Made by a program: the position numbers and the translations under genes. A DNA stretch of 64,000 nt, from assembly GCF_020295405.1 (NCBI RefSeq), contig NZ_JADEYP010000015.1, forward strand, positions 1-64,000, in the 5' to 3' direction. Position 1 is the stretch's first letter; every line of letters starts with the position of its first letter. The DNA comes from Sphingobacterium bovistauri (GTDB lineage: Bacteria; Bacteroidota; Bacteroidia; Sphingobacteriales; Sphingobacteriaceae). Below the pieces are notes generated by a model. The model saw only the letters and a program-made list of their open reading frames with translations. It had not been told where the DNA came from and made no database searches. Positions 1 to 7,476 of this stretch are shown piece after piece.

Positions 1-69
1 CTGCTTATATTTCGAGCATTACTGCTGTACTTATCTTGTTTTGTTTTCCCTTCGTTTCCGTCGGGACTG

Positions 70-100
70 CAAAGGTAGAAACTTTATTTAAACTTCCAAA
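70..100 (-). promoter_or_regulatory. Bacteroidota-type promoter, proximal of a tandem pair
   Basis: On the minus strand a -7 element TACCTTTG (77 to 70) follows a -33 element TTTTGG (about 101 to 96) with 18 nt between TTGG and the TA of the -7. This fits the known Bacteroidota primary-sigma consensus TTTG/TTG-N17-21-TAnnTTTG. The transcript would leave the window at the left edge. Its leader starts GCAGTCCCGACGG and has TCCC/GGGA complementarity. Tandem strong promoters with a long structured leader suggest an rRNA operon beyond base 1; that is inference because no rRNA sequence is in view. Confidence 0.55.
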
Positions 101-209
101 ATTTATTTGAAGTTTTTTTTCTTTATGCTTTTCCTGATTTCCCAGTTTAAACAGCCTCTATCCTCATATTTCAGCGCCGTATCCAGCGTTCCTCCCTTGC
201 GGAGTGGTG

Positions 210-242
210 CAAAGATAGAAAAGAATTGTAACTACTTCCAAG
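210..242 (-). promoter_or_regulatory. Bacteroidota-type promoter, distal of a tandem pair
   Basis: On the minus strand -7 TATCTTTG (217 to 210) follows CTTGG (242 to 238). It shares the string TTGGAAGT with the promoter about 140 bp downstream, so the two look like duplicated strong promoters. The leader just after it has CTCC-GCAA-GGGAG (around 205-193), a stem closed by a GNRA-type loop. No start codon with a sensible ORF follows before the window edge, consistent with a stable-RNA operon. Confidence 0.5.
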
Positions 243-598
243 CTTTATTAGAGTTTATTTTTTGAATATCGCGTAAGTAGCTGTTCAACTGAGAAATAAA
301 ATCGATATATCAGTCTACTATAAGTCTAATTGTGATTCCAACCGGTACCTAATGTACAGCACAATATCACAAAACAGATATTTCCACTTGTTACAAGCCT
401 ACTAAATAGAAATGCCTATGCAGGGTGTTAACGTTTTTATAATAGTGAAAAAGCATTCATCGGAATTTAGAAGAGATAGCTAAAAGGATTAAATCGATTC
501 CATTAATATTCATAATCAAGAAAGAGAAGTCCAGATGATAGATTCGTCTTTCTTATTATGTTCTATTTTATGTATACTTGTTTACCAACAAAAGCAAA
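243..598. other. Intergenic stretch without a recognisable gene
   Basis: Between the distal minus-strand promoter and the start of the TRIC channel gene I see only AT-rich sequence. Short ORFs here lack homology-like features and overlap the channel gene in other frames. No tRNA cloverleaf was recognised. Confidence 0.5.
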
Positions 599-1219
599 AT
601 GACAATCATATACGCTATCGACCTATTAGGAACTATGGTTTTTGCTATTTCTGGTGCTATGGCTGGACATCGCAAGGGGATAGACATTTTTGGAGCTACT
701 TTTATGGCGTTTGTTACTGCCATTGGTGGAGGTTCATTGCGTGATGTGTTTTTGAATATTCGACCTGTTTGGGTAGAAGATGGCAATTATATGTTGGCCA
801 TCTTTTTAGGTGTATTCATATCAGTCATAGCTAATAAACAATTATATAGTCTAGCCAAAACCTTAACACTATTTGATGCGATAGGGATTGGTTTTTTTAC
901 TGTTGTAGGCACCGAAAAATCATTAGATTTTGGCAGTAGCGAAATGGCTGCTATTATGCTTGGAATGTTTTCTGCATCAATGGGAGGGGTGATTCGTGAC
1001 GTCCTAATTAACGAGACACCATTGATTCTTCGAAAAGAAATATATGCATCAGCCTGTTTATCCGGGGCATTACTGTTTGTCCTCCTCCATTATTGGGGTG
1101 TCGACAATGGTTGGAACGCCTTTTTAAGTGCTACATTAGTTTTCTTAATTAGAATAGTATCGGTTCGGTTCAATCTGTCACTGCCTGTTGTAGAAATGAA
1201 AAAAGATTCCGATTTATAG
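599..1219 (+). CDS. TRIC / UPF0126-family membrane channel protein
   Basis: 206-residue integral membrane protein of the trimeric intracellular cation channel family (YicG/YadS-like). The family is a duplicated three-helix unit, and both halves show the signature: GGGSLRDVFLN in the first and GGVIRDVLIN in the second. Prokaryotic members form monovalent-cation channels in the inner membrane; the ion here is unknown. A TTG 21 nt upstream would extend the ORF, but the ATG at 599 (MTIIYAIDLLG) matches the usual family start. The gene runs tail-to-tail into murF, the two overlapping by 6 nt, so no terminator separates them. Confidence 0.85.
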   Translation: MTIIYAIDLLGTMVFAISGAMAGHRKGIDIFGATFMAFVTAIGGGSLRDVFLNIRPVWVEDGNYMLAIFLGVFISVIANKQLYSLAKTLTLFDAIGIGFFTVVGTEKSLDFGSSEMAAIMLGMFSASMGGVIRDVLINETPLILRKEIYASACLSGALLFVLLHYWGVDNGWNAFLSATLVFLIRIVSVRFNLSLPVVEMKKDSDL

Positions 1220-2509
1220 TACCTCAAGTAATTTTTCAAACGCCATTCCTCGAGAAGCTTTCAACAAGATAAAACTATTGCTAATAGAAGAAACCGCAGC
1301 TTTTGCCTCATCTGTAGTATCATAGAATTCTGACCCCCCTTCTTTATGCTTGAAAAATTCCTTTCCAACAAAGATTAATCTTTCAAAACCTAAGGATTTA
1401 GACTTATTGACTAAAGCTTTATGTTCTTCAAATGATTCATCACCTAATTCAAACATGTCACCCAAAATCACAACTTTATGATCCGCAGTCAGCACCTGCA
1501 TATTGTCTAATGCTGCTGACATACTACTCGCATTCGCATTATAAAAATCAGCGACTATAGTATTACGCAGTGTTTTTGTGATTTGTGAACGATTATTTTT
1601 GGGGATATACGATGTTATTCCTTCACTGATTGCAATTGGGTCCATTCCAAATTCTAATCCTACGGCAATTGCGGCCAAAATATTTTCTGTATTATATGAA
1701 CCTGTCAACTGCGTATAAACTTCATAAGATTCAGGTTTAGAAGCTTCTTTCCAAGCAATAGATAAATAAGGATTCGCTATCAACAACTTTCCAATAACAT
1801 CATTTGTATCCGAATAACCATATTTAACTACCTTTGAAAAAGCACGTGTAGCGGCCATTTCCACTAAATGTATATTATCTGCCTGTAAGAATAATGTACC
1901 TCCATGCCGAGCTATGAAATCATACAATTCGCCTTTCGTCTTCTTAACCCCTTCAAAAGAACCAAACCCTTCCAAATGTGCTTTACCCACATTCGTAATA
2001 AACCCATGTGTGGGTCGTGCAATATTTGATAAGAATTCAATCTCACCAACATGATTTGCTCCCATCTCCACTATCGCCATTTCATAGGAGGAGTCAATAG
2101 ATAAAAGCGTCAACGGCACGCCTATATGATTATTCAAATTTCCCTGTGTAGCATAGGTTTTGAACTTTTGAGAAAGTACAGAATACACCAACTCTTTAGA
2201 AGTTGTTTTTCCATTTGTTCCTGTAATCCCTACAACAGGAATATTTAATTGTTGTCTATGATATGATGCTAATTGCTGCAGTGTTTCCAATACATCACTA
2301 ACCAGAATATACTTATCATCTTTTGCAAATTCGGGTTCATCTACCACTACGAAAGCAGCTCCACTCTCCAACGCTTGCGAAGCAAACAAATTTCCATTAA
2401 AATTAGTGCCTTTTAAAGCAAAGAAAATACTATTGTGTTTTATATTTCGTGTATCTGTCGAAATTGATGGATATTGTTTATAGATGTTGTAAATTTTTTC
2501 GATCTGCAT
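1214..2509 (-). CDS. murF: UDP-N-acetylmuramoyl-tripeptide--D-alanyl-D-alanine ligase MurF
   Basis: 431-residue cytoplasmic Mur ligase that adds D-Ala-D-Ala to UDP-MurNAc-tripeptide in peptidoglycan synthesis. The N-terminal substrate domain has STDTR and FFALKG; the central ATPase domain has the P-loop GITGTNGKTT near residue 95-105 and an EMGANHVGEIE motif; the C-terminal domain follows. A GTG 21 nt further upstream is possible, but ATG 2509 (MQIEKIYNIY) gives the normal N-terminus and lies 20 nt after a -7 promoter element. The stop codon overlaps the convergent TRIC gene by 6 nt. It stands alone rather than in a dcw cluster, which is common for murF in Bacteroidota. Confidence 0.93.
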   Translation of the reverse strand: MQIEKIYNIYKQYPSISTDTRNIKHNSIFFALKGTNFNGNLFASQALESGAAFVVVDEPEFAKDDKYILVSDVLETLQQLASYHRQQLNIPVVGITGTNGKTTSKELVYSVLSQKFKTYATQGNLNNHIGVPLTLLSIDSSYEMAIVEMGANHVGEIEFLSNIARPTHGFITNVGKAHLEGFGSFEGVKKTKGELYDFIARHGGTLFLQADNIHLVEMAATRAFSKVVKYGYSDTNDVIGKLLIANPYLSIAWKEASKPESYEVYTQLTGSYNTENILAAIAVGLEFGMDPIAISEGITSYIPKNNRSQITKTLRNTIVADFYNANASSMSAALDNMQVLTADHKVVILGDMFELGDESFEEHKALVNKSKSLGFERLIFVGKEFFKHKEGGSEFYDTTDEAKAAVSSISNSFILLKASRGMAFEKLLEVL

Positions 2510-2529
2510 GACAACAATTTTTGATAGCA

Positions 2530-2537
2530 CAAATGTA
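2530..2537 (-). promoter_or_regulatory. Candidate -7 element for murF
   Basis: TACATTTG on the minus strand matches TAnnTTTG and sits 20 nt before the murF ATG. It overlaps the alternative GTG start, which argues against that GTG. No -33 element is seen at the ideal spacing. Confidence 0.35.
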
Positions 2538-2550
2538 ATAATCTTATAAA

Positions 2551-2575
2551 CAAAAAGAGGAGCAAAAAGCTCCTC
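2551..2575 (-). terminator. Rho-independent terminator after the beta-propeller gene
   Basis: Perfect 7-bp stem GAGGAGC / GCTCCTC with a 5-nt loop, followed on the minus strand by a TTTTTG run. It lies just past the stop codon of the minus-strand gene that ends at 2580. Confidence 0.8.
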
Positions 2576-2579
2576 CTAT

Positions 2580-3401
2580 TTATTTCAATTTGTATGCAAT
2601 TACGCTGTTGCTATTAAAAGTCGGTATATAAATAACACCTGCCTTCGGATTATACCCCAAGTCCGCTGTATTCATCTTACCTTGTACGTCTTGGATTTTA
2701 TGAATTACTCCATTCGCTGTCACATGATAAATTAGGCCTGGCCAACAAGTCACAAGGAAATCTCCATTTGAAAGTGGTTCCAAACCATCTCCACCTTGCT
2801 CAAAACCTTTGGTAAATACAGTAACTTTCTTCGTTGCATCAATAGACCAAAATTCTTTCCCAGCTAAGGCTAATAGATTTCCCTTATGATATTTTAATCC
2901 ATTCACAGATGGAACATTATCTAAATACAAAGTCACTTTCCCATTACGCAATTGGTAAATCTTATTCAACCTAGTATCGGATATATATACAACACCTGTA
3001 TCATCAACAGTCACATCATTCAAGAAAACAGCACCTTCAACTGGTAACTCATCAATAATATTACTGGTTACGATATCCACCACAATTATCTTTGTTACAT
3101 CAGCGATGTACAACAGTCCTTTATGAATTGCTAATCCCTTGGGAGCATTCAAGCCTGTGATCCAATGTGGATCTTCTACTGTTCCATCTGGTAACAAAAT
3201 TGCTATTTCACCCTTATCTGTACCTCCTTGACCGATTAGTGACACATATAGTCTATCTGTAGCTTCATGATATAAAACCGATTCAGGAACATGAATTCCT
3301 TCCGTCGTCTCCCAAATTTTTTCTAAAGATTTTTGCTGTGCAAAAGCTGATTGAACACCGAAAACGGTCAAAATAAGCGCTAATAATTTAATACTTCTCA
3401 T
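2580..3401 (-). CDS. Secreted SMP-30/gluconolactonase-like six-bladed beta-propeller protein
   Basis: 273 residues with a cleavable signal peptide (basic MRSIK, hydrophobic core, cut near AFA-QQ), so it should be periplasmic or exported. The body is made of repeating strands of the SMP-30/NHL type (VFLNDVTVDDTGVVYISD, GLKYHKGNLLALAG), the layout of lactonase-like propellers that read out as calcium-binding hydrolases or binding proteins. I cannot assign a substrate. It stands alone between murF and the thioesterase gene and has its own strong terminator, so it is probably transcribed separately. Confidence 0.7.
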   Translation of the reverse strand: MRSIKLLALILTVFGVQSAFAQQKSLEKIWETTEGIHVPESVLYHEATDRLYVSLIGQGGTDKGEIAILLPDGTVEDPHWITGLNAPKGLAIHKGLLYIADVTKIIVVDIVTSNIIDELPVEGAVFLNDVTVDDTGVVYISDTRLNKIYQLRNGKVTLYLDNVPSVNGLKYHKGNLLALAGKEFWSIDATKKVTVFTKGFEQGGDGLEPLSNGDFLVTCWPGLIYHVTANGVIHKIQDVQGKMNTADLGYNPKAGVIYIPTFNSNSVIAYKLK

Positions 3402-3452
3402 AGTTTCTTTATTGTAGTTGATTATTTTAAATGGTAAAATACTAAATAAAAG

Positions 3453-4196
3453 TTAATTCTCTACTTCAAAAACACAGGCAAAACAAATTTGTTCACCCTT
3501 CAGGATTTTAAATCCTATTTTGTTTTCAAATTCACCCATTTGAATAATGATTTCATCTCCTAGACTCAATTCTTTGATAAAGTTCAAATCAATTGCCTTT
3601 ACTTTATTCTCCAAGATTAAATTAGGTTGAATGTGATTTATACACCACTCCAAATATTTAGTATTATTGACATGATTTACGATGTCCAAATCAGAAAACT
3701 GAACTTTTTGATGATAAATCTCTGACACCTCAAAATCTAGATCAATACGTTGATTCCCTATTTCAGTAGCATGCATCTCTGGGAATTGCTCCACATATGA
3801 AGTATCAAAAGGCAAAGCATCTGGTCGTCTTTTCTTCATATTGAACACAGCCCATAATGAAGAAATACCAATTAATTTCTTACCTCCACGTGAAACTTCA
3901 AAATTACGTGTCGACTTGAATCCTTTCAGTTCCTCAATCCATGTCTTCACCTCTATTTCTTCAGAAAAACGAGGCAAGTCTCCAATTTCTACACGCATAC
4001 GATTCATCACCCAAGATTGATCGTATTGCGATAAGTCATCAAAACCAACTCCTCCCAAATCCGCATGCTCCGCAGCTGTTAACTGCAAAATATTAGTTAA
4101 TTCGGGCAACTTCAACGCACCGTTTGGATAACATTGCGAAAAGTAAACCTCCCAGGTTTTGTGATGTATAGATTTAAAGTTCTTTGCTAATGGCAT
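3453..4196 (-). CDS. Acyl-[acyl-carrier-protein] thioesterase (FatA/FatB-like, double hotdog)
   Basis: 247 residues forming two hotdog domains, about 1-135 and 155-247. The second domain has DLDIVNHVNNTKYLEW, matching the N-x-H-V-N-N catalytic signature of plant and bacterial acyl-ACP thioesterases; WVMNRMRVEI and TRNFEV are typical of the first domain. It would release free fatty acids from ACP in the cytoplasm. It follows the LOG-family gene by 12 nt. Its Shine-Dalgarno sequence AGGAGG (4210-4205) overlaps the LOG-gene stop codon and sits 8 nt before the ATG. Such a strong site is unusual in Bacteroidota and supports both the start and translational coupling. Confidence 0.9.
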   Translation of the reverse strand: MPLAKNFKSIHHKTWEVYFSQCYPNGALKLPELTNILQLTAAEHADLGGVGFDDLSQYDQSWVMNRMRVEIGDLPRFSEEIEVKTWIEELKGFKSTRNFEVSRGGKKLIGISSLWAVFNMKKRRPDALPFDTSYVEQFPEMHATEIGNQRIDLDFEVSEIYHQKVQFSDLDIVNHVNNTKYLEWCINHIQPNLILENKVKAIDLNFIKELSLGDEIIIQMGEFENKIGFKILKGEQICFACVFEVEN

Positions 4197-4208
4197 ATTT
4201 CTTTCCTC

Positions 4209-4795
4209 CTAACTATTTTCCTTATTTAACCATTTAGGCACGTCTGGCGCAATATAGTCTTCCATTTTTTGTATTAAATCTTCTATATTATTCGACACCA
4301 ATAACATGTCGCGATTCTCTGTTTTCAATAGCCCTGCGTCCACCATATTTTGGACAAACGCAATCAAATGATCATAAAATCCATTTATATTTAATAACCC
4401 TACAGGTTTTTGATGCAATCCCAATTGTGCCCAAGTAATAACTTCAAACAACTCTTCCATCGTTCCAAATCCACCAGGCAATGCAATAATTGCTTCACTC
4501 AAATCATTCATCATCGTTTTACGTTGATGCATATTTTCCACGGCTATTAATTCCGTCACCCCTGAATGTCCAATTTCCTTACTGTTTAAAAAATAAGGAA
4601 TTACACCAATCACTTTGCCCTCATTAGCAAGCGCACCGTCGGCAACAGCTCCCATTAGCCCCACACGACCACCTCCGTAAACCAATGTAATATTATTCGT
4701 AGCCAAATATTCACCTACCGCGTAAGCTTTTTGCATCCACACCGCATCAAACCCTAGCTTGAAGCACAAAAAACTACTATACTTCTGAATTTCAT
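4209..4795 (-). CDS. LOG-family (TIGR00730) Rossmann-fold nucleotide hydrolase, N-terminus frameshifted
   Basis: Lonely-Guy/lysine-decarboxylase-like family, whose members cleave the glycosidic bond of nucleoside monophosphates. LVYGGGRVGLMG and the catalytic PGGFGTMEE motif are intact. The expected start ATG at 4795 encodes MKFRSIVVFCASS and then meets TAG (4756-4754). The rest of the gene (LGFDAVWMQKAYAVG onward) is in another frame. One missing base near 4757, most simply CC reduced to C in AGC-CTA, restores a normal 195-residue protein. As written, only a TTG at 4802 opens the downstream frame and gives an N-terminus unlike the family. Cotranscribed with the thioesterase. Sequencing error or real lesion cannot be told apart here. 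Confidence 0.85.
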
Positions 4796-4799
4796 AACA

Positions 4800-4807
4800 C
4801 AAAGCTA
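4800..4807 (-). promoter_or_regulatory. -7 element 4 nt before the LOG-gene ATG
   Basis: Minus-strand TAGCTTTG (4807 to 4800), then TGTT, then ATG. With a start site 4-6 nt after the element, transcription would begin at or next to the A of the ATG, giving a leaderless mRNA. No clear -33 match is seen. Confidence 0.45.
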
Positions 4808-4809
4808 AA

Positions 4810-4845
4810 CAAAAATGACCGCAGATATTTTCAATCTACGGTCAT
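4810..4845 (-). terminator. Terminator downstream of the TonB-dependent receptor gene
   Basis: Stem ATGACCG / CGGTCAT with further AGAT/ATCT pairing inside, followed on the minus strand by TTTTTG. It lies about 30 nt past the stop of the receptor gene and separates it from the LOG-family promoter. Confidence 0.7.
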
Positions 4846-4876
4846 CTTTGGCATAAAGACTTTGGATACCTAATAC

Positions 4877-7285
4877 TTATAAAGCCCTTTCCTTTTCTTC
4901 ACTACTATCGTTTACCTTACGAATTGACTGCTTCAAATTACCGAATTTATAGTTCAAAGTCAAACGTACAGTTTGCGAATCACGGTACTGATATATTTTA
5001 GAATTATATTCTTTAAATTCTGTAAATACATTGTTGTGGTTTGTATGGAACACATCCGTTACAGCCAATTTTAGTGACGTACGCTCATCCTTGAAATTAT
5101 AAGAGGCTCCAATATCGGTACCCCAACGCGTCTGGATTTTATACATATTGTATATAAAAGGTGAGTTGTATCTCACGGATAATTCTGCTGCAAAATTTTT
5201 GCTGAATTTAAAATTGTTGTTAATATTCCCTTGAATAAATGCTGAGCCCTGATTAATTTCATACCCAGATACAGGACCTTTAAAATGCATATAGATACCT
5301 GTAATGTTATTAAACAAAGTCCATACTTTTCCTATTCTTAATGGAACTGTCAAGTTGATATAAGACGTTGTTTGTTCACCCAAATTTTCACGGATAATCC
5401 ATGTTGTTTTCAACGTTGTATCTTGTCCAAGGCTTTCCACCATGGCTCCTTTGGTAATATCGTGTCCCAATGCGATATTAAATCGCTTATACAACGTATA
5501 GTTGAATGAGAATCCATCTGTATATTGCGGATTCAGATATGGATTACCTTTGTTATATGTCCTTTTATCTACATAATATTCAAAAGGATTTAGATTTCTA
5601 TAGTTAGGTCTTGAAACTTTTCTAGCATAACTTATTGCAAAAACATGGTTCTCATGTGCATTATAAGAAAGGGATGCAGATGGAAATAAATCCAAATAAT
5701 CGCGCTTAACTTGTTTATTTTGCGTGATAGAATGTCCATCAGAAATGGTATACTCCCCTCTTAATCCAGCTTTTATTCCCCACTTTTTGATATTAGTACT
5801 ATAATCGAAATAACCAGCAACGATTTGTTCAGTATAATTAAACACATTCGAACGGTTGGTGTTATTCAACCAAGAGGAACCTATTAAATTTTCAAATTTT
5901 ACATCGTTATCAGATTTTACATTACTGTATTTCAAACCTGATTCAACATTTCCCTTCCAAAGCTTTTGCGTATAGTCTAACTTTGCTGCTAAAATTTTAA
6001 TATCCACGCCAAAATTACTCCTCTCATATTCAGGATCGTACATTAAAGTCATGTCCGGGAGGTATGAAAAATAGCTGTAGTTTAATATCGAATTCGTCTT
6101 AAATGTGCTGTAATCAAAATCTGCCGTTAGTTTTTTACCTGTAGAATCTATTACAAACTCATTATTCATATTCACCGAATAACGGTTAAATTTTTCGTCA
6201 TTATTATTATCCGAAACCATAATCGAATCAATAGCCATATTAGGCTGAGACATTAAAGTTGTTCCGGGCGTAAGTTGAGCTTCTTTATTATTCGCGCCGT
6301 TAAATTGTATCATAAAAGTATTTCGAGCGGAAGTTTTTTGCTCAAATCCCAATTTATAGTTATGTGTTTTTTCAACATTCTGAAATTTCGAAGATTGGTC
6401 GAAATAGGTATCAGCAATTTTATTTGGTATAACCCGTGTGATACGGATATGCTCATTAAAATTGTTATCTGTATAGGAATAATTGGTAAAGAAAGTGGAA
6501 TTATTCTTTTTATAATTCACGTTTAAGGAAGTGTTTCCTCTAAATTTCTCTCCAAAAGCTCCACTCGCTATATATGAACCATTGAAGCCTTCGAGACGAT
6601 TTTTCTTCATCACAATATTTATCACCCCCGCTGTGCCTTCTGCATCATCTTTCGCCGAACGTGTAGTCGAAAGTTCTATACTCTTAATTTGCCCTCCATC
6701 CGTACTTTTCAAAAATGTAGCCAACTGCTCGCCTGTCATATAGGTCTGACGACCATCTATCATGACATTTACACCTTGTTGTCCCATCAAAGAAATATTA
6801 TCGTCCTTATCTACATCGACGCCTGGTGCTCTTTTCAATACCTCCAATGCATTATTTCCTGCACTGATGGAAGAATTTTCTACATTCATGACAAGTCGAC
6901 CATTGGTGTACTGAATTTGTGGTAACTGACCTTGAACAGAAACGGCTTCTATTTCTTTTGTAACTATTCGCAACATAATATCATCTAATGCTATAGATCT
7001 ATCCTCTGCAACGAAAGCATTTGATTCACCCTTTACATAGCCTACAGCTGTCGCCTCAATTCTAAACGTTCCCTTAGGAAAACCTAAAAACTTAAACTGC
7101 CCTTTTTCATCTGTTACAGCTGATTTTATAAAACCCTTACTAGGCTCCGTTACTAAATATACGGAAGCATTAGCTATAGGTTGATTATTCGTGCTTTTTA
7201 TATAACCAGTAATAGATTGTTGTTGGGCTACAGCGAATTGCACGCATAGAATCATACAACCGAAAATCTGTGAAAATAATTTCAT
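4877..7285 (-). CDS. TonB-dependent receptor, outer-membrane beta-barrel family protein
   Basis: 802 residues. A signal peptide (MKLFSQIFGCMILCVQFAVA-QQ) is followed by a carboxypeptidase-regulatory-like domain (about 25-110, SITGYIKSTNNQPIANASVY), a plug domain (GNNALEVLKRAPGVDVDKDD; INIVMKKNRLEG) and a barrel of the OMP_b-brl_3 type. It resembles transporters for peptides, siderophores or other small ligands rather than SusC: it is shorter and has no SusD partner beside it. The long 5' intergenic stretch (7286-7476) and a terminator at the 3' end suggest a monocistronic unit. The ligand cannot be predicted from sequence. Confidence 0.85.
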   Translation of the reverse strand: MKLFSQIFGCMILCVQFAVAQQQSITGYIKSTNNQPIANASVYLVTEPSKGFIKSAVTDEKGQFKFLGFPKGTFRIEATAVGYVKGESNAFVAEDRSIALDDIMLRIVTKEIEAVSVQGQLPQIQYTNGRLVMNVENSSISAGNNALEVLKRAPGVDVDKDDNISLMGQQGVNVMIDGRQTYMTGEQLATFLKSTDGGQIKSIELSTTRSAKDDAEGTAGVINIVMKKNRLEGFNGSYIASGAFGEKFRGNTSLNVNYKKNNSTFFTNYSYTDNNFNEHIRITRVIPNKIADTYFDQSSKFQNVEKTHNYKLGFEQKTSARNTFMIQFNGANNKEAQLTPGTTLMSQPNMAIDSIMVSDNNNDEKFNRYSVNMNNEFVIDSTGKKLTADFDYSTFKTNSILNYSYFSYLPDMTLMYDPEYERSNFGVDIKILAAKLDYTQKLWKGNVESGLKYSNVKSDNDVKFENLIGSSWLNNTNRSNVFNYTEQIVAGYFDYSTNIKKWGIKAGLRGEYTISDGHSITQNKQVKRDYLDLFPSASLSYNAHENHVFAISYARKVSRPNYRNLNPFEYYVDKRTYNKGNPYLNPQYTDGFSFNYTLYKRFNIALGHDITKGAMVESLGQDTTLKTTWIIRENLGEQTTSYINLTVPLRIGKVWTLFNNITGIYMHFKGPVSGYEINQGSAFIQGNINNNFKFSKNFAAELSVRYNSPFIYNMYKIQTRWGTDIGASYNFKDERTSLKLAVTDVFHTNHNNVFTEFKEYNSKIYQYRDSQTVRLTLNYKFGNLKQSIRKVNDSSEEKERAL

Positions 7286-7476
7286 TTTTGATTAGAATTT
7301 ATAGTATCTGCCTTTTTTGATACTCCAAAATTAGGCTGAATATACAGACAAGAGAATATGTATTAGACAAATTACAGTGGAATTTCGGTAAAATCAAACA
7401 AAATGGCGGTGAAAATATCCTCCGCCATAATATTTGTAATCAACAAAAAATTTATTTCAGTGTAATATAGAAATGA

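Noticed and set aside
535..786. Short ORFs on both strands over the start of the TRIC gene
   Set aside because: They overlap the TRIC frame and have no protein-like composition or motif.
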